From the NCBI GenBank assembly GCA_041586615.1, contig JBFGZS010000017.1:1-64000 (forward strand): a stretch of 64,000 nt of DNA. Direction: 5' to 3'. Within the stretch, counting starts at the first letter, position 1; each line of letters opens with the position of its first letter. Below, piece after piece: positions 17,660 through 26,378 of this stretch. Both the position numbers and the translations under genes were made by a program. The notes beneath the pieces are model-generated. The model was not told the DNA's origin. It made no database searches and saw only the letters and a list, made by a program, of their open reading frames with translations. Origin of the DNA: Motiliproteus sp041586615. Its GTDB lineage: Bacteria; Pseudomonadota; Gammaproteobacteria; Pseudomonadales; Balneatricaceae.

Positions 17660-19918
17660 TTATCGAACCAGCGCCTTAAGGCCACCCCCCTCTAACGCCC
17701 GGTTTAGCATCTTACGCACCTCCTCCTCACTCTGCATTCGCAGGGCATTCACAACCAAGCCTTCAGCCTGCTCTTTGGTCACAGAACGTAATACATGCTT
17801 AATCCGTGGCAGGCTCCGAGCATTCATACTTAAGGCATCCACGCCCATACCGAGCAACAACAACACCGCGGCGGGATCGGCAGCCAATTCTCCACAAAGG
17901 CACACCGACAATCCGTGCTTACGACACTGCTCAGTGATGTAGTGCAACGCCCGTATCACGGCAGGATGCAGCCGACTGAACAACCGCGCCACCTGCTCAT
18001 TATTACGATCGACGGCCAGAAGATACTGCGTCAGGTCATTGGTGCCGATGGACACGAAATCCAGCCGCCAAGCCAGGAAGTCGAGCATAAACATGCTCGC
18101 CGGCACTTCGATCATCGTACCGACCGGCGGTCTCTGTATCATGAACCCCTCTTCCTGCAGCCCGCGCATGGCGCGCTCCAGCAATCGCAAGAAACCATCA
18201 ACCTCATCCACCCGACTCACCATCGGCAGCAGGATTTTCAGGTTGTTTAATCCGACGCTGGCACGCAACATCGCCCGCAACTGGCCAAGAAAAATCTCCG
18301 GATGATCCAGGGTAAAGCGAATACCCCGCCAACCCAGATAAGGGTTATCTTCGCGAACCGGCAGATAAGGCAGCGGCTTATCACCACCAATATCCAACGT
18401 ACGCATGGTAACCGGTAACGGATGAAACGCGCGCAACACCTTACGATAAATATGGTATTGCTCCTCCTCAGAGGGGAAGGTTTCATGAACCATAAAGGGA
18501 ATTTCGGTGCGATACAGCCCGACACCTTCGGCGCCACGCTCGAGCCCTGGCGTGATATCGGACAGCAGGCCGGTGTTGACATATAACGCGACCCGGTGTC
18601 CATCGAGAGTCTCGGCAGGCTCATCTTTAAGACAATCCAGCGAGCGGTCAAAATTGCTTTCTTCGCGCGCCAGGCGACTGAATTCTGAAACCAGCGCCGA
18701 GGATGGATTAAAATGCACCCGCCCCTGGTGCCCGTCAATGATGGCCTTTTGCCCAGCCAGCATCCGGAGCGGTAACTCCCCCACCCCCATGACAGCCGGC
18801 ACCCCTAACGCGCTGGCCAGAATCGCCGTATGCGATAGCGCGGAGCCTTGCTGGCAAACAATACCCGCTAACCGTTCCGGCGGAACCTGGGCAATATCTG
18901 AAACACTGACGACTTCACCAACCAGAATACTGTGCAAGGGGTACTGCGTGTCAGGTGCCTCAGGCTCAACCAGATAACGCAACACCCGCAAGCCGATATT
19001 ACGAATATCTTCGCCGCGCGCCTGAAAATACGCATCCTCCATGGCTTCGAAGATCGCTGCGTGCTGCTCAATAACACTGCGCAACGCTAACGCCGCCCGC
19101 TGACCTTCACGAATCCCCTTACGCACACCATCCTGCAGGTCTGGCGCCTCAAGAATCATACGATAGGCATCGAAAATCGCCTGAACGTCACCGGGAGTAT
19201 CCGCCATCTGATCCCGGCCATCGGCTAGCTCATCGGTGACGAATGCCAACGCCTTGGCAAATACATCCAACTCTTGCTCGATACCTAGAAACGCCTGCTC
19301 TGGAATACTTTTGAACGAGAGGCTACCCGCGGGAACAACGACCTGCCCGATGCCAATGCCGTCTGAACCGCTGATGCCATTAACAAAGCTGTTGGTAAGA
19401 TGGCGGCTGTGGATAAACGAAGAAACCTTGCCGCTGTTGATGGCATGGCTGAGCGACCCCGCCAACTGGGCGGCAATCGTGACCATAAAAGCCTCATCCT
19501 GGCTATCGAACAGGCGCGCCTCCGTCTGCTGCACCACAAGAACGCCCAACAGCTTACGGTAATGGACGATTGGCACGCCCAGAAAGGAATTAAATTTCTC
19601 TTCGTGGGTTTCTGGGAAATAACGGTAATTGGGATGGGTCGGCGCTGCCTGGATATTCAACAACTGCTGCCGCTCACCTACCAGGCCAACCAGTCCGTCG
19701 CCTAGCTGTAGACGAACCCGCCCCACGGCTGCCGGATCAAGCCCCTGGGTAAACATAAGCACCAACGCTTGGGTTTCCGGATCCACCAGATAAATACTGG
19801 ATACGTCGACCTCCATCACAGACTTTACCTGCTCGGTAATGATCCGCAGGCTGTCGTCCAGGGATGTCGCAGAACTGACCTCCTGAACGATTCTTCTAAG
19901 TCCATTCAAGCTAGGCAT
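17660..19918 (-). CDS. ptsP: Nitrogen PTS enzyme I (phosphoenolpyruvate-protein phosphotransferase PtsP)
   Basis: Takes phosphate from PEP and passes it to NPr in the nitrogen-related phosphotransferase chain, a regulatory pathway. The 752-residue protein has an N-terminal GAF domain (about 1-165), the NPr-interacting domain, the swivelling His domain with GSALSHTAILASALGVPAV (phospho-His), and the PEP-binding barrel with LYRTEIPFM and the catalytic Cys in CLCGELAADP. I chose the ATG at 19918 (MPSLNGLRRIVQEV) because AAGGAG lies 7 bases upstream and the family begins there; 27 further codons upstream are open. In many relatives rppH precedes ptsP; here the upstream space is a decayed GGDEF gene instead. 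Confidence 0.95.
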   Translation of the reverse strand: MPSLNGLRRIVQEVSSATSLDDSLRIITEQVKSVMEVDVSSIYLVDPETQALVLMFTQGLDPAAVGRVRLQLGDGLVGLVGERQQLLNIQAAPTHPNYRYFPETHEEKFNSFLGVPIVHYRKLLGVLVVQQTEARLFDSQDEAFMVTIAAQLAGSLSHAINSGKVSSFIHSRHLTNSFVNGISGSDGIGIGQVVVPAGSLSFKSIPEQAFLGIEQELDVFAKALAFVTDELADGRDQMADTPGDVQAIFDAYRMILEAPDLQDGVRKGIREGQRAALALRSVIEQHAAIFEAMEDAYFQARGEDIRNIGLRVLRYLVEPEAPDTQYPLHSILVGEVVSVSDIAQVPPERLAGIVCQQGSALSHTAILASALGVPAVMGVGELPLRMLAGQKAIIDGHQGRVHFNPSSALVSEFSRLAREESNFDRSLDCLKDEPAETLDGHRVALYVNTGLLSDITPGLERGAEGVGLYRTEIPFMVHETFPSEEEQYHIYRKVLRAFHPLPVTMRTLDIGGDKPLPYLPVREDNPYLGWRGIRFTLDHPEIFLGQLRAMLRASVGLNNLKILLPMVSRVDEVDGFLRLLERAMRGLQEEGFMIQRPPVGTMIEVPASMFMLDFLAWRLDFVSIGTNDLTQYLLAVDRNNEQVARLFSRLHPAVIRALHYITEQCRKHGLSVCLCGELAADPAAVLLLLGMGVDALSMNARSLPRIKHVLRSVTKEQAEGLVVNALRMQSEEEVRKMLNRALEGGGLKALVR

Positions 19919-19994
19919 AGCAGTACTCCTTACAACAAAACCCAAACGAAATAACAGCGATATGGGGGCTAATGGATAAGCGACAACCCGTCTG

Positions 19995-20374
19995 CACACG
20001 GTTGCGCCCGGTTACTTTCGTCCGGTACAGGGCTCCATCCACACGCCGCCCCAATGAAGTGGAGTCGAGTCATTATCCGGTATCTGCGCAGAGACTTTCG
20101 CATTGATAGTGAGCACATCGGCCGCCGATGAAAACGCATGGGGCAAGGCCTGATTCCGGACCGCATCGACCATCGCCTGTGCAACGACGACCGCTCCCTC
20201 AAGCGGAATCCCTGGCCGGACGGCACAAAATTCTCACCCCTGTAGCATACCCGCATATCACCAGGGCGGTGCAGGCATTGTACCGTCGCCCCGGCGACCT
20301 GCCTCAAGCAATCCCCCCGAGGAATGACCGTAATTATCGCCATCGTTTTTAACATGATCGGCATCGATAACACA
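19995..20374 (-). pseudogene. Decayed diguanylate cyclase (GGDEF domain) remnant
   Basis: The 573-bp space between ptsP and miaB has no intact gene, but on the minus strand three frames together spell a GGDEF domain. From 20371: VIDADH...DNYGHSSG, then, after a frame change at a G6 run (20313-20318), GDCLRQVAGATVQCLHRPGD and CYRGENF in place of the GGDEF loop. Near 20234 the frame changes back to EFCAVRPGIPLEGA (a stop stands where the loop acidic residue would be), running through NQALPHAFSSAADVLTI. After one more shift near 20040 come DGALYRTK and GRNRV, the usual cyclase ending. Everything N-terminal to the domain is missing. The active-site loop RGENF is also degraded, which argues for real decay and not only for sequencing error. 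Confidence 0.8.
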
Positions 20375-20413
20375 ACTCCAACAACCCGCTAGGCCGACAG
20401 GCTATCCCTGCGA

Positions 20414-20419
20414 TATAAT
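20414..20419 (+). promoter_or_regulatory. Putative -10 element upstream of miaB
   Basis: A perfect TATAAT about 73 bases before the miaB start. No good -35 hexamer is seen at 16-18 bp, so the assignment rests on the -10 box and its position. Confidence 0.4.
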
Positions 20420-20491
20420 ACCCCGTTTTACCTTCTCCATTTTATTGAGCACTGCTTATCGCGGTGCGTTTTACAAGACAGGTGCTGTTGC

Positions 20492-21823
20492 ATGGCCAAG
20501 AAGCTGTATATCAAAACCCACGGATGCCAGATGAATGAATACGACTCATCGCGGATAGCCGATCTACTGGGTGAAAGCCATGAGATGGAACTCACTGATA
20601 ACCAGGACGAGGCAGACATTCTGCTACTCAACACCTGCTCTATCCGCGAAAAAGCCCAGGAGAAGGTGTTCCACCAGCTGGGTCGCTGGAAGAAGCTCAA
20701 AGCGAGCCGGCCCGATGTGAAAATTGGCGTTGGTGGCTGCGTTGCCAGCCAGGAAGGGGCTGCGATTCGCCAACGAGCCCCCTATGTCGATATGATTTTC
20801 GGGCCGCAGACCCTACATCGCCTACCGGAAATGATCGACCTGACCCAGCAAGGCCAAGGCTCACAGATTGATGTTAGCTTTCCGGAAATTGAAAAATTCG
20901 ATTCTCTGCCCGCTCCCCGGGTTGAAGGCGCAGAAGCCTATGTATCGGTGATGGAAGGCTGCAGCAAATACTGCACGTTCTGCGTCGTACCCTATACCCG
21001 CGGCGAAGAGGTGAGCCGCCCGGTCAAAGACATCCTGACCGAAGTCTACCAATTGGCGGAGCAAGGCGTACGCGAAATCCACCTGCTAGGCCAAAACGTT
21101 AATGCATTTCGTGGCGATGATGGCGAAGGCGATGCATCCGACCTGGCTGAGCTGATCGCTCTGATTGCCGAGGTTGAAGGCATCGAACGCATCCGCTTTA
21201 CGACCTCCCACCCCATGGAATTCAATGACCGCCTCATCCAGATGTTTGCCGACATCCCGAAATTGGTCAGCCACCTGCACCTGCCGGTTCAAAGCGGCTC
21301 AGACCACATCCTCGCGGCCATGAAACGTGGCCACACGGTGCTCGAATACAAGTCGATCATCCGACGCTTACGTAAGGCACGCCCGGATATCAGCATCTCG
21401 TCCGACTTCATCATTGGCTTCCCGGGCGAGAGCGATGCAGACTTTCAGAAGACGATGGACCTTATCCACGAAATCGGTTTCGACCATTCCTTCAGCTTTG
21501 TCTATAGCAAGCGCCCTGGCACCCCGGCGGCAGACCTTCCCGACGCGACCAGTGAAGAAACCAAAAAGCAACGCTTAGCTATTCTGCAGGGGCGAATCAG
21601 CCAACAGGCTTTTCGCATCAGCGAAGCCATGGTTGACACAACCCAGCGCATATTAGTCAGCGGCTTCTCGAAAAAAGACCCTGGCATGCTCCAGGGACGC
21701 ACTGAAAACAACCGTGTAGTAAATTTCGCCAGCAGCAATCCCGACCTGATCGGCCAGTTTGTCGATATACGGATTGGCATCGCGTATCCAAACAGCCTGC
21801 GCGGCGAACTGATCTCTGCCTGA
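20492..21823 (+). CDS. miaB: tRNA-2-methylthio-N6-dimethylallyladenosine synthase
   Basis: A radical-SAM methylthiotransferase that adds a methylthio group to i6A37 of tRNAs reading UNN codons. The N-terminal UPF0004 domain supplies three Cys (THGCQMNEYDS, NTCSIREKA, VGGCVASQEG) for the auxiliary cluster. The radical-SAM motif is EGCSKYCTFCVVPYTRG (C-x3-C-x2-C), followed by LGQNVNAFRG and HLPVQSGSD; a TRAM domain closes the 443-residue protein. AGGTG precedes the ATG by about 8 bases. It leads the phoH-ybeY-corC-lnt block, as in many Gammaproteobacteria. Confidence 0.97.
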   Translation: MAKKLYIKTHGCQMNEYDSSRIADLLGESHEMELTDNQDEADILLLNTCSIREKAQEKVFHQLGRWKKLKASRPDVKIGVGGCVASQEGAAIRQRAPYVDMIFGPQTLHRLPEMIDLTQQGQGSQIDVSFPEIEKFDSLPAPRVEGAEAYVSVMEGCSKYCTFCVVPYTRGEEVSRPVKDILTEVYQLAEQGVREIHLLGQNVNAFRGDDGEGDASDLAELIALIAEVEGIERIRFTTSHPMEFNDRLIQMFADIPKLVSHLHLPVQSGSDHILAAMKRGHTVLEYKSIIRRLRKARPDISISSDFIIGFPGESDADFQKTMDLIHEIGFDHSFSFVYSKRPGTPAADLPDATSEETKKQRLAILQGRISQQAFRISEAMVDTTQRILVSGFSKKDPGMLQGRTENNRVVNFASSNPDLIGQFVDIRIGIAYPNSLRGELISA

Positions 21824-21892
21824 CTTGATCATAGGGCTGAACATCGCCAATACTGTAGACATGACTGCAGCCATAAACACATTGACTGACCC

Positions 21893-21918
21893 GTGCCGGC
21901 ACCCACCCGTGTCGGCAC
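21893..21918. other. Strong hairpin between miaB and phoH
   Basis: GTGCCGGCAC (21893-21902, itself a perfect palindrome) and GTGTCGGCAC (21909-21918) can fold into a 10-bp stem with one G-U pair and a 6-base loop. No U-run follows. It could stop or pause miaB transcripts, or be a paired operator, since the two half-copies are direct repeats 16 bp apart. Confidence 0.6.
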
Positions 21919-21940
21919 ATGGATTAACGACTGCTGATGT

Positions 21941-21988
21941 TTAACAAGCGAAAGCTTTAACAACCGAAAGTCTTAACAACCGATGGGT
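21941..21988. repeat. Three 16-bp tandem repeats in the phoH leader
   Basis: Units TTAACAAGCGAAAGCT, TTAACAACCGAAAGTC and TTAACAACCGATGGGT abut one another and end 6 bases before the TTG start of phoH. They occupy the place of the ribosome binding site; no good Shine-Dalgarno sequence is otherwise present. Confidence 0.75.
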
Positions 21989-21994
21989 AATTGA

Positions 21995-23257
21995 TTGAAA
22001 AACGAGACGACCGTTCGCCTGAATCTGGAGCCGGATAACACGACCCACCTGGCCAACCTGTGCGGCCAGCTTGACGGACACCTGCGACTGATAGAAAAAC
22101 GCTTGCACATCCGCATTCAGAACCGCGGCAATCAGTTCATGTTGACCGGCGCGACAAATAACGCCCATATCGCGGCAGATATGCTGCAAACACTCTATCG
22201 CGAAGCCAGTAGCGGCACCCAATTAACACCGGAACTGGTTCATCTATCGCTGCAGCCTTCCAGCCTCGATCAAACCCGCGATTCGTTGTCTGGGATGACC
22301 CACAACAAACCGGAGAATCCGCACATGGAGAACACCCCACCGGAGCCCTCAGCAGCCGACCCGGTATCAACCGCTATGCCAGGCCCGGAGGACGAGCCCA
22401 AGCTTAGCCCTCAACCGCCCGCACCGCCGTTCAGCACCATTCGTACCCGTAAACTGCTGGTTAAATCCCGAGGGGCCAACCAGCAGATCTATCTGCGCAA
22501 TATCCAGCAGCAGGACATCAACTTTGGCATCGGCCCGGCGGGCACCGGCAAGACGTATTTAGCCGTAGCCTGTGCGGTAGAAGCTCTCGATAAAGAAGAG
22601 GTTCAACGCATCCTATTGGTGCGTCCCGCGGTGGAGGCCGGTGAAAAGCTGGGCTTTTTACCGGGCGATCTGAGCCAGAAAATCGATCCTTATCTGCGCC
22701 CACTCTACGATGCCCTGTACGAAATGCTAGGGTTTGAACGGGTATCACGCCTTATTGAGCGCAGCATTATCGAGGTTGCACCACTGGCTTATATGCGCGG
22801 GCGCACACTCAATAACGCCTTCGTTATCCTCGATGAAAGCCAAAACACCACCAAAGAACAGATGAAAATGTTCCTGACCCGGATCGGCTATGGCTCTGCC
22901 GCGGTGATAACCGGGGACATCACCCAGGTCGACCTGCCCAAAGGTACGCAATCAGGGCTGCGCCATGCCATGCACGTCCTGGAAGGTGTTGAAGGAATAG
23001 GCTTTACCCATTTCACCTCCAAGGATGTGGTCCGCCACCCGCTGGTACAAAGGATCGTTGAAGCCTACGAGCACCATGACGCTGACAACAGTCACTCCAC
23101 CTCTACGCTATCACCCAGCAACGCCACCAGCCCGTCACGGCCCAGCAAACAGTCTAACAACCCGCCTAACAAGCAGTCCAACCAACAGTCCAACCAGCAA
23201 TCCAACCAGCAATCCAACCAACCGTCTAACAAACAGCCCGGAGCAACGTCCGCGTGA
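21995..23257 (+). CDS. PhoH-like ATPase (YbeZ family)
   Basis: A P-loop ATPase of the PhoH/YbeZ family, usually paired with YbeY in rRNA processing. Walker A is GIGPAGTGKTYLA, Walker B VILDESQNTT, and GDITQVDLPKGTQSGL is a family signature. The conserved N-terminal region (LANLCGQLDGHLRLIEKRL, IQNRGNQF) begins close to the start, and an in-frame TGA stands directly before the TTG at 21995, so TTG is the first possible start and the only one that keeps the conserved part. Two things are odd. A Pro-rich linker at about residues 90-150 separates the N-terminal part from the ATPase, and the C-terminus ends in a Ser/Asn/Gln tail made of seven 12-bp repeats. It overlaps ybeY by 4 bases (GTGA). Confidence 0.92.
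   Translation: MKNETTVRLNLEPDNTTHLANLCGQLDGHLRLIEKRLHIRIQNRGNQFMLTGATNNAHIAADMLQTLYREASSGTQLTPELVHLSLQPSSLDQTRDSLSGMTHNKPENPHMENTPPEPSAADPVSTAMPGPEDEPKLSPQPPAPPFSTIRTRKLLVKSRGANQQIYLRNIQQQDINFGIGPAGTGKTYLAVACAVEALDKEEVQRILLVRPAVEAGEKLGFLPGDLSQKIDPYLRPLYDALYEMLGFERVSRLIERSIIEVAPLAYMRGRTLNNAFVILDESQNTTKEQMKMFLTRIGYGSAAVITGDITQVDLPKGTQSGLRHAMHVLEGVEGIGFTHFTSKDVVRHPLVQRIVEAYEHHDADNSHSTSTLSPSNATSPSRPSKQSNNPPNKQSNQQSNQQSNQQSNQPSNKQPGATSA
23156..23239. repeat. Seven 12-bp tandem repeats encoding the PhoH tail
   Basis: Seven 12-base units run from 23156, all starting AAC; AACCAGCAATCC occurs twice in succession (23192-23215). They encode a repeating Asn-x-x-Ser/Pro tail after the ATPase domain. The array ends 14 bases before ybeY. 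Confidence 0.85.
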
Positions 23258-23712
23258 GCATTCTCGTCGATCTTCAAATAGCCACCGATACCCCGGCTCT
23301 CCCTAGCGAGAAACAACTGACCGAATGGGCTTCTCTGGCCGCCAACGATCGCATCGAAGGCGGCGAAATCACCATTCGCCTGGTTGACAAGGACGAGAGT
23401 CAAACGCTAAATAGGACCTACCGTAATAACGACAAGCCCACCAATGTGCTTTCATTCCCCTTCGAGGCCCCCGAAGGCGTTGACATTGATCTGCTCGGCG
23501 ACCTGGTTATCTGCGCTCAGGTTGTGGCGGAGGAGGCCGTGCAACAGCACAAGCAACCGCTTGATCATTGGGCCCATTTGGTAATACATGGCATGCTACA
23601 CCTGCTCGGATACGACCATATTCAGGATGACGAGGCGCAAGCGATGGAGACGCTAGAAACCCTTCTGCTGGCACAACTCGGCATCGGTGATCCTTACCAG
23701 GAAAACACCTGA
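23254..23712 (+). CDS. ybeY: Endoribonuclease YbeY (rRNA maturation factor)
   Basis: A 152-residue zinc-dependent endoribonuclease involved in 16S rRNA 3' maturation and ribosome quality control. The metal site is HGMLHLLGYDH (H-x3-H-x5-H). NRTYRNNDKPTNVLSFPF and LLGDLVICAQVV are family motifs. The start is GTG within the overlapping GTGA of the phoH stop, so translation is coupled to the ATPase, matching their joint function in other bacteria. Confidence 0.96.
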   Translation: MSILVDLQIATDTPALPSEKQLTEWASLAANDRIEGGEITIRLVDKDESQTLNRTYRNNDKPTNVLSFPFEAPEGVDIDLLGDLVICAQVVAEEAVQQHKQPLDHWAHLVIHGMLHLLGYDHIQDDEAQAMETLETLLLAQLGIGDPYQENT

Positions 23713-23841
23713 GCAGATGACCGCTTCTGGCTATGTTACATGTGCTGAAAATGTTAAACCCGTGAAAAACATCAATCGAAAAACCGACTTCTCAAACGAC
23801 GAATCGACCGCAAAAAGGCGCTTCCAAGGAAACGATGCACC

Positions 23842-24705
23842 ATGAGTGAAGAACGATCGAGCAACGGCCAGACCAGCAAATCCTGGCTGGGAAAACTGGC
23901 TCAGGCTTTTTCAGACGAACCCAAGGATCGTGAGGAACTACTGGAGCTGCTGCGTAACGCAGAAAAAAGTAAACTACTCGACAGTGAAGCACTGGCTATC
24001 ATCGAAGGGGCTTTGCAGGTTGCCGAACTGCAAGCCAAAGATATTATGATTCCCCGTCCACAAATGGTCACGGTATCCAGCCAGCAATCGCTGCGCGAGA
24101 TCATCCCCGAGATGATCGAAAGCGCCCATTCACGCTTTCCGGTTATGGGCGATAAGCCCGACGAAGTCATGGGTATCCTCCTGGCCAAAGATCTGCTGCC
24201 CTGCCTGCTAAGCGATAACCTGGACAGCTTCGATATTCAAAGCCACTTGCGCCCAGCCACCTTCGTGCCGGAGAGCAAGCGACTGAATATTCTCCTAAAA
24301 GACTTTCGCGACACGTTTAATCATATGGCCATCGTGGTCGATGAGTACGGCGGCGTCGCGGGTCTGGTGACGATCGAAGATGTGCTGGAACAGATCGTTG
24401 GCGAGATCGAAGATGAGTTTGACGCCGACGACGAGGATGACATCAACATCCGCCGCCTCGATGCCGAGCGTGTCATTGTTAAAGCCCTGACCCCCATCGA
24501 AGAGTTCAATGAATTCTTCCGCTGCTCGTTCAGCGAAGATGAATTTGATACCATTGGCGGCATTGTCACCCACAGCTTCGAACGGCTTCCCAAGCGCGAT
24601 GAATCCATTGATATAGAGGGGTTCTTGTTCCATATCCTCAATGCCGATAATCGCCGCATACGCCTGATACAGGTCAGCCAGATCAGCAAAACCGAAACCG
24701 AGTAA
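23842..24705 (+). CDS. corC: CorC/YbeX family protein (CBS-pair, Mg/Co efflux-associated)
   Basis: 287 residues: a short N-terminal region with VAELQAKDIMIPRPQM, two CBS domains (about 65-125 and 130-190, with HSRFPVMGD, MGILLAKDLL, FNHMAIVVDEYGGVAGLVT), an acidic loop EIEDEFDADDEDDI, and the C-terminal CorC_HlyC domain with FDTIGG. It has no transmembrane segment, so it is the soluble YbeX-like type and not the membrane efflux type. The family is linked to magnesium and cobalt resistance and, through its neighbours, to ribosome maturation. Its stop overlaps the lnt start (TAATG). Confidence 0.93.
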   Translation: MSEERSSNGQTSKSWLGKLAQAFSDEPKDREELLELLRNAEKSKLLDSEALAIIEGALQVAELQAKDIMIPRPQMVTVSSQQSLREIIPEMIESAHSRFPVMGDKPDEVMGILLAKDLLPCLLSDNLDSFDIQSHLRPATFVPESKRLNILLKDFRDTFNHMAIVVDEYGGVAGLVTIEDVLEQIVGEIEDEFDADDEDDINIRRLDAERVIVKALTPIEEFNEFFRCSFSEDEFDTIGGIVTHSFERLPKRDESIDIEGFLFHILNADNRRIRLIQVSQISKTETE

Positions 24706-26228
24706 TGCACAAGCAACCGCTACAAGCGCTGGCGTTAACCCGGCTGGCGCCATTGCTTGCCGGCGCGCTGGCACCGCTAGGATTCGCACCGCTAGGGCTC
24801 TGGCCGCTCACCCTCGTGTCGAGCATGCTATTCCTGCTGTTTATGCAAACCGACAGCAGCCGAGAAGCCAGCTTACGTGGCTGGTTCTACGGGATCGGCT
24901 TCTTCGGTACCGGCGTATCCTGGGTCTATGTCAGCATCCATGAGCACGGCAGCGCATCACCACTCTTGGCCGGCAGCTTGACCGGACTGTTTGCCATCGC
25001 GCTAGGACTCCTGTTCGCCCTGCACGGTTTTCTTTACCAGCGCCTGGTTCCACGCCATGCATGGGGCCAGCTGCTGGGGTTTCCTGCCCTCTGGGTCATG
25101 GCCGAATGGTTTCGTAGCTGGTTTTTGACGGGCTTCCCCTGGTTGCTGATCGGCTACGCGCCCTTGGACAGCTGGCTCGCTGGCTGGGCCCCCATTGGCG
25201 GCGTCTTCAGTCTTAGCTTGCTCCTGTCGTTGTGCGCGTCACTGGTGGCACTGGTGTTGCTGCGTCAGATAACCCCCCTGCTGCTGCTCGTGATTCCGGC
25301 GTTATGGCTAACCGGCTACGCGCTCCAGCAGATCGATTGGGTCAGGCCCGCTACGCACAGCGAACTGTCGGTCGCGCTGGTGCAGGGCAATATCCCACAG
25401 GTAGACAAGTGGGATCCCAGCAAGCGCGGCCAGATCCTGAGCCACTACTACCAACTGACACAACCCCATCTCAACAACGCACTGATCGTCTGGCCTGAAA
25501 CCGCAATACCCGATCTGTATGATCGCGCCATCCCGTTACTGGCGCCCTTTATTGACCAGCTTAGGAGCCGCGAGACCGCCCTGATATCCGGCGTGCCGTT
25601 TCGAAGCGGGTCAAAACCGGTACACTATTACAATTCCTTAACCGCACTGGGGGACGCCCAAGGCATCTACCATAAGCAACGACTGGTCCCGTTCGGCGAA
25701 TACGTACCGCTGGAGGCTCAGCTCCGAGGCCTGATTACCTTTTTTGATCTGCCGATGTCCAATTTCAGCCTCGGCCCCAGCGAGCAGAAACCACTTATCC
25801 TTAGCGCCTCTGGCATTCGAGTGGCACCCTTTATCTGCTACGAAATTGTCTATCCGGACCTGGTGGCGAGCAATACCCGCGGTCAGGATCTTCTGCTTAC
25901 CGTCAGCAATGACAGCTGGTTTGGTGATAGCTGGGCACCACAACAGCATCTGCAGATGGCACGCATGCGGGCACTGGAGAACGGACGTTACTTGTTACGC
26001 AGTACCAACAACGGTATTTCCGCCATCGTCGATGAAAGAGGTCAGATCAAAGCGCAAGGCGATCAATTTGTCAGCCAGGTGGTGAGCGGCACGGCGCTGA
26101 TCTTTCAAGGCTCTACACCCTTTGCATTATGGGGATCAGCGCCGACGGTTGCCTTGGCACTGCTGGTCCTTATCGCGCTAATGGCCAGCCACCGCTGCGC
26201 CACTCGCAAACCACGGCTGGCCAGCTAA
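24705..26228 (+). CDS. lnt: Apolipoprotein N-acyltransferase
   Basis: Completes lipoprotein maturation by N-acylating the lipidated Cys in the inner membrane. The first ~200 residues hold six to seven membrane segments; the nitrilase-like periplasmic domain follows and a last membrane segment lies near the C-terminus (TVALALLVLIALMA). The catalytic triad is visible as Glu in VWPETAIPD, Lys in YHKQRLVPFGEYVP and Cys in APFICYEIVYPD. 507 residues is the usual length. The lipoproteins RlpA, LptE and ApbE predicted in this window would be substrates. Confidence 0.96.
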   Translation: MHKQPLQALALTRLAPLLAGALAPLGFAPLGLWPLTLVSSMLFLLFMQTDSSREASLRGWFYGIGFFGTGVSWVYVSIHEHGSASPLLAGSLTGLFAIALGLLFALHGFLYQRLVPRHAWGQLLGFPALWVMAEWFRSWFLTGFPWLLIGYAPLDSWLAGWAPIGGVFSLSLLLSLCASLVALVLLRQITPLLLLVIPALWLTGYALQQIDWVRPATHSELSVALVQGNIPQVDKWDPSKRGQILSHYYQLTQPHLNNALIVWPETAIPDLYDRAIPLLAPFIDQLRSRETALISGVPFRSGSKPVHYYNSLTALGDAQGIYHKQRLVPFGEYVPLEAQLRGLITFFDLPMSNFSLGPSEQKPLILSASGIRVAPFICYEIVYPDLVASNTRGQDLLLTVSNDSWFGDSWAPQQHLQMARMRALENGRYLLRSTNNGISAIVDERGQIKAQGDQFVSQVVSGTALIFQGSTPFALWGSAPTVALALLVLIALMASHRCATRKPRLAS

Positions 26229-26274
26229 ACGCGGCAGCACCGCCCTGAACCCTGATCGTCCCTCGACCCCGGTA

Positions 26275-26295
26275 CCCCTCTACCCGATAGAGGGG
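26275..26295. terminator. Hairpin between convergent lnt and ybeL
   Basis: CCCCTCTA (26275-26282) pairs perfectly with TAGAGGGG (26288-26295) around a 5-base loop, 46 bases after the lnt stop. No U-run is present on either side; the terminator role is inferred from position between convergent genes. Confidence 0.4.
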
Positions 26296-26378
26296 CATCG
26301 GCCCATACCCAAAGGCAATCATCGACACCCCCGTACGGCGCGATTGATTACCACCGCGACAACACTATTGCGACAACG

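Noticed and set aside
17443..17679. 78-codon rightward frame after csiV
   Set aside because: It lies beyond a terminator-like hairpin, has no ribosome binding site, runs into the 3' end of ptsP and owes its Asn-Asp content to a 12-bp repeat array.
19969..20373. Intact 134-codon leftward gene upstream of ptsP
   Set aside because: Only its first half matches a GGDEF domain in this frame; the second half is out of frame with the conserved sequence, so the region is a frameshifted remnant and not an intact gene.
23092..23403. Antisense frame with repeated Trp-Leu-Asp-Cys units
   Set aside because: The repeats are simply the complement of the 12-bp array in the phoH tail; no independent evidence of coding.
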